Assembly (NCBI GenBank): GCA_023458215.1
Contig: JAEXAJ010000130.1
Location: 1 to 6,193, forward strand
Source: Bacteroidota bacterium
Lineage (GTDB): Bacteria; Bacteroidota; Bacteroidia; Bacteroidales; Bacteroidaceae
Direction: 5' to 3'
DNA: 6,193 bases
Positions 1-6,045 of this stretch are shown here, piece by piece. The notes under the pieces are model-generated. The model searched no databases. It was not told where the DNA came from and was given only the letters and a program-made list of their open reading frames with translations. The translations under genes and the position numbers were made by a program. The number at the start of each line of letters is the position of its first letter. Within the stretch, counting starts at the first letter, position 1.

Positions 1-2042
1 ACAAAAATTTGTCGGAACTTCAATCTATTGCCCAAGAACTGGGTATTAAAAAGACAGACTCACTAAAAAAAGAAGAACTTGTTTACAAGATACTTGATGA
101 ACAAGCCATCGCAGGTGCTACCAAAAAAGTTGCTGCTGAAAAGCTGAAAGAAGAGCGTAAAGTGGACAGACAACAGAAACGTACCCGCGTAACCGTAAAA
201 AAAGAGAGTACTGACAAAGTCTTTACCGCCAACAAAAACGGCGATCTCACTAAGGCAAAAGCTGAAGCTTCAGTAGCAGTCGCTAAAGTACAACCGGTAG
301 CAGAAGCAGTAAAAACACCGGTAGCAGAGGCACCTAAAGCGCCGGTAGCGGAAAAAGAAGTAGCTGTAGCAGCTACAGCAGCTCCTGAAAATACTGAAAC
401 GCCTAACTCAACAAAGCGTAAACCAGGACGTCCGCGTAAAGCTAAGGTAGAAGAAAAAACTCCCATACCCGCACCCGTACCTGTTGCAAAGAAGGAAGAA
501 CCTAAGAAAGCTGAGCCCGAATTGAATTTTGAAACAGAAGTGCCTAAAGTTATCAAGAAAGTCGTAGTGGAAGACAGCCCTATCCTGTCAGAACCCGAAG
601 ATGACTTCATCCCTATCGAAGACCTTCCGACCGAAAAAGTAGAACTGCCTTCTGAACTTCTCGGTAAGTTTGAAGCAACTAAAGCTGAAACACCCGCAGT
701 TCCTGTAGTTGAATCTATTCCTGCTAATCAACGTCCACGCCTTCGTCCCCGAGACAACAATAATAATACTCCTTACAATAATAACAACAATAATAATAAC
801 CGGAACAACAACCCACGTCCCGTACAACAGCAGCGTCCGGCACAACCGAATGCCAACAATGAGAATTATTCTCCTGTCCCCGAACGCAGACCTGTAATTG
901 AACGTGAAAAAGTATACGAATTCGACGATATCCTGACCGGTACAGGCGTACTGGAAATCATGCAGGATGGTTACGGATTCCTTCGTTCTTCCGACTATAA
1001 TTACCTTTCTTCACCAGATGATATTTATGTATCGCAATCTCAAATCAAACTGTTTGGCCTGAAAACCGGTGATGTTGTAGAAGGTGTAATCCGTCCTCCT
1101 AAAGAAGGTGAGAAATATTTCCCACTAGTAAAAGTGGAAAAAATCAATGGACGTGACCCGGCTTTCGTACGTGACCGCGTACCATTTGAGCATCTCACAC
1201 CATTATTCCCCGACGAAAAATTCAGATTGTGCAAAGGTGGCTATTCAGACTCTATGTCAGCTCGTGTAGTAGACCTTTTCGCTCCTATCGGTAAAGGCCA
1301 GCGTGCATTGATCGTGGCACAACCTAAAACCGGTAAGACCATCTTGATGAAAGATATAGCCAATGCCATCGCAGCAAATCATCCGGAAGTCTACATGATT
1401 ATGTTACTTATCGACGAACGCCCGGAAGAAGTAACTGACATGGCACGCACCGTAAATGCAGAAGTCATTGCTTCTACTTTTGACGAACCTGCCGAACGCC
1501 ATGTGAAAATCGCCGGTATTGTGCTGGAAAAAGCCAAGAGACTGGTAGAATGCGGTCATGACGTAGTGATCTTCCTGGACTCAATTACACGTTTGGCACG
1601 TGCTTACAATACAGTATCTCCGGCTTCCGGTAAAGTACTTTCCGGTGGTGTGGACGCAAATGCACTTCATAAGCCCAAACGTTTCTTCGGAGCTGCCCGT
1701 AATATTGAAAACGGTGGTTCGCTCACTATTCTTGCTACTGCCTTGATTGATACAGGTTCCAAGATGGATGAAGTTATCTTCGAAGAATTCAAGGGTACAG
1801 GTAACATGGAATTGCAGCTCGACCGCAACCTGTCTAACAAACGTATCTTCCCAGCTGTCAATATTGTTGCTTCCAGCACCCGTCGTGACGACTTGCTGCA
1901 AGACAAGCAAACTTTGGATCGTATGTGGATACTCCGCAAATATCTGGCTGACATGAATCCGATTGAAGCTATGGATTTTGTGAAAGACCGCATGGAAAAA
2001 ACCAAAGATAACGATGAGTTCCTAATGAGCATGAATAGCTAA
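1..2042 (+). CDS. rho: Transcription termination factor Rho, 5'-truncated, with large disordered insertion
   Basis: Rho is a hexameric RNA-dependent ATPase and translocase that binds nascent RNA and dislodges RNA polymerase. The frame is open to the left edge: codons from base 3 read Lys-Asn-Leu-Ser-Glu-Leu, a normal continuation of the Rho N-terminal subdomain. The TTG at 9 is therefore an internal Leu and the true start lies upstream. Domains in order: N-terminal helical subdomain (to about 116), disordered insertion (about 117-905), cold-shock-like RNA-binding domain (about 927-1170, with GYGFLRS at 969-989), and RecA-like ATPase (about 1200-2030). ATPase motifs are intact: Walker A AQPKTGKT at 1317-1340, catalytic Asp-Glu-Arg at 1413-1421, Walker B VVIFLDS at 1563-1583, Q-loop at 1638-1685, TGSK at 1752-1763 and FKGTGN at 1788-1805. 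The residues matching E. coli bicyclomycin contacts (Asp210, Arg212, Ser266, Gly337) are kept, so drug sensitivity is plausible. At more than 677 residues it far exceeds the 419 of E. coli Rho; the insertion explains the excess. Confidence 0.98.
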   Translation, partial: KNLSELQSIAQELGIKKTDSLKKEELVYKILDEQAIAGATKKVAAEKLKEERKVDRQQKRTRVTVKKESTDKVFTANKNGDLTKAKAEASVAVAKVQPVAEAVKTPVAEAPKAPVAEKEVAVAATAAPENTETPNSTKRKPGRPRKAKVEEKTPIPAPVPVAKKEEPKKAEPELNFETEVPKVIKKVVVEDSPILSEPEDDFIPIEDLPTEKVELPSELLGKFEATKAETPAVPVVESIPANQRPRLRPRDNNNNTPYNNNNNNNNRNNNPRPVQQQRPAQPNANNENYSPVPERRPVIEREKVYEFDDILTGTGVLEIMQDGYGFLRSSDYNYLSSPDDIYVSQSQIKLFGLKTGDVVEGVIRPPKEGEKYFPLVKVEKINGRDPAFVRDRVPFEHLTPLFPDEKFRLCKGGYSDSMSARVVDLFAPIGKGQRALIVAQPKTGKTILMKDIANAIAANHPEVYMIMLLIDERPEEVTDMARTVNAEVIASTFDEPAERHVKIAGIVLEKAKRLVECGHDVVIFLDSITRLARAYNTVSPASGKVLSGGVDANALHKPKRFFGAARNIENGGSLTILATALIDTGSKMDEVIFEEFKGTGNMELQLDRNLSNKRIFPAVNIVASSTRRDDLLQDKQTLDRMWILRKYLADMNPIEAMDFVKDRMEKTKDNDEFLMSMNS
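294..365 (+). repeat. 24-bp in-frame tandem repeat in rho (PVAEAxKx, three copies)
   Basis: CCGGTAGCAGA occurs at 294-304 and 318-328, and CCGGTAGCGGA at 342-352, an exact 24-base period. In protein this gives [16 protein letters not shown] and a degenerate PVAEKEVA. The third copy decays after its fourth residue. The 24-base period keeps the reading frame, so copy-number change would alter the length of the disordered region without inactivating Rho. Confidence 0.8.
756..812 (+). repeat. AAT/AAC triplet tract encoding polyasparagine in rho
   Basis: The tract encodes four Asn (756-767), Thr-Pro-Tyr (768-776), eight consecutive Asn (777-800), Arg (801-803) and three Asn (804-812), using only AAT and AAC codons. 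It lies near the C-terminal end of the disordered insertion, flanked by Arg/Pro-rich sequence. Trinucleotide tracts can change length by replication slippage in whole codons, so strain-to-strain length variation would be expected. AAT and AAC are mixed, which should lower the slippage rate compared with a pure repeat. Confidence 0.85.
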
Positions 2043-2090
2043 AACCATAGCTAAAAAGACAAAATCAACAATAAATAGGATTATATATAC

Positions 2091-2138
2091 AAAAAGGGCG
2101 GGACATTTTCGGATATCTCGCCCTTTTTATTTATTTTT
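2091..2138 (+). terminator. Intrinsic terminator downstream of rho
   Basis: AAAAAGGGCG at 2091-2100 is a perfect reverse complement of CGCCCTTTTT at 2119-2128. The stem can extend inward by G2101-T2118 (wobble), G2102-C2117 and A2103-T2116, leaving a 12-base loop (2104-2115). T-rich sequence follows to 2138. It begins 48 bases after the rho stop codon and should end rho transcription. The A-run on the 5' side means it could also work on the opposite strand, but no opposing gene is seen. Confidence 0.92.
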
Positions 2139-2139
2139 G
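2107..2139 (+). promoter_or_regulatory. Probable Bacteroidales sigma-type promoter for the kinase operon
   Basis: TATTTTTG at 2132-2139 matches the Bacteroides -7 consensus TAnnTTTG exactly. TTTC at 2107-2110 is one base from the -33 TTTG element, with a 21-base spacer, near the upper end of usual spacing. Transcription would begin a few bases after 2139 and leave a leader of roughly 35-40 bases before the GTG at 2184. The -33-like element lies in the loop of the rho terminator and the -7 element in its T-rich downstream flank. T-rich sequence makes a chance TAnnTTTG match more likely, which limits confidence. Confidence 0.5.
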
Positions 2140-2183
2140 TCGCAAGTAATCAGATTTCATTATATAAACATTTAATTAATCAG

Positions 2184-4031
2184 GTGAGGCTCAGTAAAAC
2201 GATCATACTATTTTTGTTGATGCTATTTTACAGTACTTCCTACATCCAATCGACAAATCTGGATTTGGTAAATGAGCGTATACACCTAATAGAGTATCTG
2301 ATGGATAACAATCTGGCCTATTCTCAAGAAGTCAGATTGCATGATATCGCCCAGTGGGAAGATGAGCTTGTTGACGCATTTCGTAATAAGAAGGATTATA
2401 AACACATGTTCCTTATGCAGCAAATGGCTGCTTATGCACTTGTATCTGATGGACACATCAATGAAGCATTGGAAAAAGCAAATGCCATGCTACAGCAAGC
2501 CACCTTAATGAAATATGATATAGGAATAGCCATATCACACTATGCCATTGGCGATACTTACCTCAATGCCAACATGACTAATGAAGCTATCGAGGAATAT
2601 GAAATAGCCATGCAGAAGCTATATAAAATTGCAGATTCCGAAAAATTACAGGAAAAAGTACTTATCCAATTAATCCCCACACTTATCAAACTGGGACGAT
2701 TAAATGAAGCTAAAGACTATTTGGAACAGATAGAACAAGTAAAAGACTATCGACATAGCCGCTTCATAGAAAATATCTTTCAAGCCTACTATTATCTTCA
2801 TACTAATAACCTGGAACAAGCCCGGGAATATATTCAGGAAGCAGAAGAATGGTATGAGTATTATCCTTTCTTTTTTCACAGTTCTATTTTGAAATATATC
2901 CAAGCCGAATATGCCAAGCAAGTCGAAGATGACGAGCAAGCCATAAAATTATATAATGAACTGACCGTTAGCACCAGTAGCGCCAATGTCTACAATAGAT
3001 ATCTGAAAATGAAGAATTCATTGGCACGGCTGTATACCAAACGTGGAAGAGCCAAAGAGGCATGCGAAATATTTCAAGATATCAATGCTGCACGAGATTC
3101 TATCAATGCACGCAACTACTCCTCGCAAATTAATCTGCTGCGAACCATATATCAGGTAGACCGCCTTGAAATGGATAATCAAAATGAACGTAACCGATTA
3201 TTGTTTTATTCTATCATGGGGTGCATCCTTATTTTAAGCATATCCATTGCATCGGTACTCTATATCCGTAAGATCAATAAACGACTGATAGCATCCAGGC
3301 TAAAACTGGAAAAAGCACGGCAAATTGCAGAAAATTCCATCCGTACCAAGAGCATTTTTCTATCGAATATGAGTCATGAAATACGCACGCCTCTAAATGC
3401 CTTGTCCGGTTTCTCTGCTATTCTGACGGATGCAAATATTGATATCAGCACCCGGCAACAATGCAATGAAATCATTCAGCAGAATTCAGATTTACTGTTG
3501 AAACTCATAGATGATGTCGTAGATCTTTCTAGTCTGGAAATCGGCAAAATGCAATTTCTTTTCGCTAACAATAATGCTGTGGCTATATGCCGGAATGTAG
3601 TGGATACGGTAGAAAAGATAAAACAAACATCCGCTTCTGTACTGTTCCAAACTTCTTTAGAGAACTTGGAAATCTATACAGATGAAGCACGTCTTCAACA
3701 ATTACTAATCAACTTACTGATTAATGCCACTAAATTTACCACAGAAGGAAGTATTACTCTTTCATTAGAAAAACAGTCAGAAGGAGTTGCTCTGTTTGCT
3801 GTATCAGATACAGGTTGTGGCATAGCCCCAGAAAAGCAGGGTACAATATTTAATCGTTTCGAAAAGCTGAATGAAAATGCACAAGGTAGTGGATTGGGAC
3901 TTTCCATTTGCCAACTGATTGTGGAACGTTTCGGTGGAAAAATATGGATTGACCCCGAATACAAGAATGGTTCCCGTTTCCTGTTTACCCATCCTATTGT
4001 CTCAACTAGCAGAAAGGAGGTATCAGAATGA
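2184..4031 (+). CDS. TPR-containing membrane sensor histidine kinase, catalytically intact
   Basis: This is a two-component sensor kinase of 615 residues. Starting at GTG gives a signal peptide or N-terminal anchor (Arg-Leu-Ser-Lys, then a hydrophobic run to about residue 23). No in-frame ATG lies upstream before the terminator, and the next ATG (2220) would remove the basic N-terminus. Residues about 25-335 are helical with TPR-like repeats, clearest near 115-147, 162-185 and 270-306. One membrane span covers about 339-361, followed by a charged helix. The HisKA H-box FLSNMSHEIRTP has phospho-acceptor His398, the adjacent Glu399 and the phosphatase-motif Thr. The HATPase domain keeps N-box Asn514, G1 DTGCG starting at Asp542, an F-box (FNRFEKL) and G2 GSGLGLS at 568-574. 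There is no receiver or DNA-binding domain, so it needs a separate response regulator, absent here. TPRs are predicted periplasmic and the kinase cytoplasmic. The signal is unknown. Confidence 0.93.
   Translation: MRLSKTIILFLLMLFYSTSYIQSTNLDLVNERIHLIEYLMDNNLAYSQEVRLHDIAQWEDELVDAFRNKKDYKHMFLMQQMAAYALVSDGHINEALEKANAMLQQATLMKYDIGIAISHYAIGDTYLNANMTNEAIEEYEIAMQKLYKIADSEKLQEKVLIQLIPTLIKLGRLNEAKDYLEQIEQVKDYRHSRFIENIFQAYYYLHTNNLEQAREYIQEAEEWYEYYPFFFHSSILKYIQAEYAKQVEDDEQAIKLYNELTVSTSSANVYNRYLKMKNSLARLYTKRGRAKEACEIFQDINAARDSINARNYSSQINLLRTIYQVDRLEMDNQNERNRLLFYSIMGCILILSISIASVLYIRKINKRLIASRLKLEKARQIAENSIRTKSIFLSNMSHEIRTPLNALSGFSAILTDANIDISTRQQCNEIIQQNSDLLLKLIDDVVDLSSLEIGKMQFLFANNNAVAICRNVVDTVEKIKQTSASVLFQTSLENLEIYTDEARLQQLLINLLINATKFTTEGSITLSLEKQSEGVALFAVSDTGCGIAPEKQGTIFNRFEKLNENAQGSGLGLSICQLIVERFGGKIWIDPEYKNGSRFLFTHPIVSTSRKEVSE
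4013..4021 (+). promoter_or_regulatory. Strong Shine-Dalgarno at the kinase/pseudokinase junction
   Basis: AAAGGAGGT is a nine-base match to the anti-Shine-Dalgarno end of 16S rRNA, ending six bases before the ATG at 4028. It lies inside the last codons of the upstream kinase (Arg-Lys-Glu-Val), whose TGA overlaps the downstream start as ATGA. It fixes the start of the second gene and indicates translational coupling. Such strong sites are uncommon in Bacteroidota, where the anti-SD is generally reported to be sequestered. Confidence 0.75.
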
Positions 4032-5992
4032 AACGTCTCTTATTTATAGTAGTTCTTTTACTTCAAATCTTTTTCATATTTGCAAACAGACCCATCAAAC
4101 GGTCACCTGTTACCGATAGTCTTATAACAGAGTTGCAAACACTTCCACATGACACCACCAGACTAAAACTACTCGAAAAGCTTGTGCTTACGGAGCAGAA
4201 TTCTCCGCATTACATAGAATATGCAGAAGAAATGTTCAACGAAGCTCAGCGTCAAAAAAATGCTAAATACATCTGCAGCAGTACCTATTTTAAAATTCTA
4301 TATTACTATAATAAAGAAAAAATAGACAGTGTCAGTAAATTGGTTGATTATGTAAAACCCATTGCTGAACGCATGAAATACTACCGTTTGTACTTCAACG
4401 TACAAAAACTGCTCATATATACCTATATTTATAGCGAAAAATATGAATATGCCATCAATGAAGCATTGGAAATGCTCAAGATAGCAGAAGAGTTGGATAA
4501 TGTAGATGGATGCATAGCTGCATATTCATGCCTGGCAAGTGCCTATCATGAAACCAATCGCAAGAAAGAAGAAGGAGAAGCGCTACGTAAGGCCCATGAA
4601 TATACTTCCGAGCAAAAGACAAGCAGTACGCAAGTCAATGTTTTGGAACAACTGATTATGTTCAGCAATGACCAAAATGATTATAAAAACTTGAAAGTAT
4701 ATTTAGATGAAAATAAGCAGCTGATGGAAGAAATGTTAGCCTGGGATCCTGACATGTATGAGTCTTATTTCAACCTCTACCTATTTTCAACAGTATTCCA
4801 GTCCTACTACTATACAGGTATAGGAAAAACCGACTCTGCACAATATTATATAGAGAAGGCACAAGATTTCATAACTCCGCAAAGTTATCTCCCTTACATC
4901 ACCATGTATCATGATGCCTATGCCAAATACTATCACCACACAAAAAATTATCAGAATGCATTAGTACACATGGATTCTGCCCTGATATATATGCAACAAT
5001 CTAAGTCAGCATTAACGGAGTACGCCAAACAATTATCCCGCAAAGCTGACATCCTGCTGGAAATTGGTCAATATGCAGAAGCATTACCACTATACGAAAA
5101 ATCTAATCACATTCAAGATTCATTGACTGCTGCCATATCAGCCAAACAATTGGAAGAAATCAAAGAAATATACCATCTTAATCAGCTAGTATGGGAACGC
5201 GGGAAACTCAGGAATCGTGTACAAACCAGTATTCTCCTGAGCCTTGGAATCATACTAGTGCTATGTATCACTTATATGCTTCGCATCAACCGGATACGAA
5301 AAGCATTGAAAATTTCAAAAAAAGAGACCCAGAAAGCTACTCGTCAAACAGAGCGGGCCAATGAAATGAAAAACCGTTTCTTGTCCAACATGAGTCATGC
5401 CATCCGGGTTCCTCTGAACGGAGTATTAGGTTTCTCACAAATCATAGCAAACGAAGTGGAAATTGACGAACCTACTCGCAAAGAGTATGCAGACATCATT
5501 CAACAAAACACTGAACAATTAATGCGCTTGGTAAACAATGTCCTTGATCTATCCCGTCTGGAGGCTGGTATGATGAAGTTCCAATTAAGTGACTATGACA
5601 TTGTACAACTTTGCAAAGATGCCGTAGGAATGGCACAAATGCAGAATCCAACCTTGCATATTCATTTCTACAGTGACATTGACGAGTATATTGTTTATAC
5701 TGATACAAACCGGATGATGCAACTCATCGTCAGTATTCTTACTTGCCCCTCTCCATCTTTCAAAGAAGAACGTGATCTCCAATTCACTTTAGATAAAAAT
5801 GGAGAAATATTATGCTTCAAAGTTACGAACTCTCCATTGGCAGACCTCAATTATGCTAATCAGGACTCTGCTTTGCGTAACGATGTCAACCTTTTATTAC
5901 TAAAACACTTCGGCGGTACTTATCAGGTAATTCATGACGGTAAGGAAGGACCGACTATTCTTTTCACTTATCCTGCTACCTCAACTGAATAA
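4028..5992 (+). CDS. TPR-containing membrane histidine kinase paralogue, probable pseudokinase
   Basis: This 654-residue protein has the same layout as its upstream neighbour: signal peptide or anchor (residues 1-20), a long helical TPR-like region (about 30-390, clearest repeat near 335-366), one membrane span (about 401-418), a charged linker, then a HisKA domain. The H-box reads FLSNMSHAIRVP. His457 is kept, but the adjacent Glu is Ala458 and the Thr of the HExxT motif is Val. The HATPase region aligns to the neighbour at both ends (YTD near 557-559 and FGG..FTYP at the end) but its ATP-binding boxes are gone: N-box Asn is Cys573, G1 DTGCG is replaced by NSPLA at 601-605, the F-box/ATP-lid segment is shortened, and G2 GSGLGLS is replaced by SALRNDV at 614-620. 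The frame is open throughout, so this is divergence, not a frameshift. It probably cannot bind ATP or autophosphorylate. A regulatory or heterodimer role with the upstream kinase is inferred. Confidence 0.9.
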   Translation: MKRLLFIVVLLLQIFFIFANRPIKRSPVTDSLITELQTLPHDTTRLKLLEKLVLTEQNSPHYIEYAEEMFNEAQRQKNAKYICSSTYFKILYYYNKEKIDSVSKLVDYVKPIAERMKYYRLYFNVQKLLIYTYIYSEKYEYAINEALEMLKIAEELDNVDGCIAAYSCLASAYHETNRKKEEGEALRKAHEYTSEQKTSSTQVNVLEQLIMFSNDQNDYKNLKVYLDENKQLMEEMLAWDPDMYESYFNLYLFSTVFQSYYYTGIGKTDSAQYYIEKAQDFITPQSYLPYITMYHDAYAKYYHHTKNYQNALVHMDSALIYMQQSKSALTEYAKQLSRKADILLEIGQYAEALPLYEKSNHIQDSLTAAISAKQLEEIKEIYHLNQLVWERGKLRNRVQTSILLSLGIILVLCITYMLRINRIRKALKISKKETQKATRQTERANEMKNRFLSNMSHAIRVPLNGVLGFSQIIANEVEIDEPTRKEYADIIQQNTEQLMRLVNNVLDLSRLEAGMMKFQLSDYDIVQLCKDAVGMAQMQNPTLHIHFYSDIDEYIVYTDTNRMMQLIVSILTCPSPSFKEERDLQFTLDKNGEILCFKVTNSPLADLNYANQDSALRNDVNLLLLKHFGGTYQVIHDGKEGPTILFTYPATSTE

Positions 5993-6032
5993 TATTCTTG
6001 CCTCAAAAGAAGGTAGATACAGGGATTTTTTG

Positions 6033-6040
6033 TACTTTTG
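6033..6040 (+). promoter_or_regulatory. Probable promoter (-7 element) for a gene beyond the right edge
   Basis: TACTTTTG is an exact match to the Bacteroides -7 consensus TAnnTTTG. No TTTG is found 19-21 bases upstream (the expected position reads mainly A/G), so the -33 element is weak or absent. Transcription would start in the mid-6040s and run rightward through the structured region toward the window edge. It lies 41 bases after the stop codon of the second kinase gene. Confidence 0.5.
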
Positions 6041-6045
6041 CGCCT

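Larger units (their letters stand above)
117..905 (+). other. Rho intrinsically disordered insertion
   Basis: This coding segment inserts about 263 residues between the N-terminal subdomain and the cold-shock-like RNA-binding domain; E. coli Rho has essentially nothing here. Composition shifts along its length. It begins Lys/Glu/Arg-rich (about 117-220), becomes Ala/Val/Pro/Glu/Lys-rich with short repeats (about 255-520), then acidic with Glu/Asp/Pro/Leu (about 580-670), and ends Asn/Gln/Arg/Pro-rich (about 725-900). There are few aromatic and large hydrophobic residues, so a disordered state is predicted by eye, not computed. A disordered Rho domain in Bacteroides thetaiotaomicron has been reported to drive phase separation and affect termination; equivalence here is inferred from position and composition. 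Confidence 0.9.

Noticed and set aside
83..610. Long reverse-strand ORF (175 codons) opposite the Rho insertion
   Set aside because: It is a shadow of the low-complexity coding strand: Ser/Ala/Thr/Phe-rich with no recognisable domain, and no independent promoter or ribosome site is evident.
756..812. CRISPR-like or satellite array
   Set aside because: The repeat is a short in-frame AAT/AAC codon tract without spacers, inside a coding sequence.
1581..2032. Reverse-strand ORFs opposite the Rho ATPase domain
   Set aside because: They overlap the most conserved part of rho, overlap each other, and give no recognisable protein.
5496..5782. Reverse-strand ORFs opposite the degenerate ATPase region of the second kinase
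   Set aside because: They are two short overlapping frames without motifs; the + strand frame continues to a sequence homologous to the first kinase.
5693..5992. Frameshift or assembly error as the cause of the missing ATP-binding boxes
   Set aside because: The same frame carries recognisable homology before (YTD), within and after (FGG..FTYP) the degenerate boxes, so no frame change is needed. Missense divergence and a short deletion fit better.
5993..6032. Intrinsic terminator after the second kinase gene
   Set aside because: A T-run is present at 6026-6031, but only very weak pairing precedes it (for example TACA 6018-6021 with TGTA 6031-6034). No stable GC stem was found, so no terminator is claimed.
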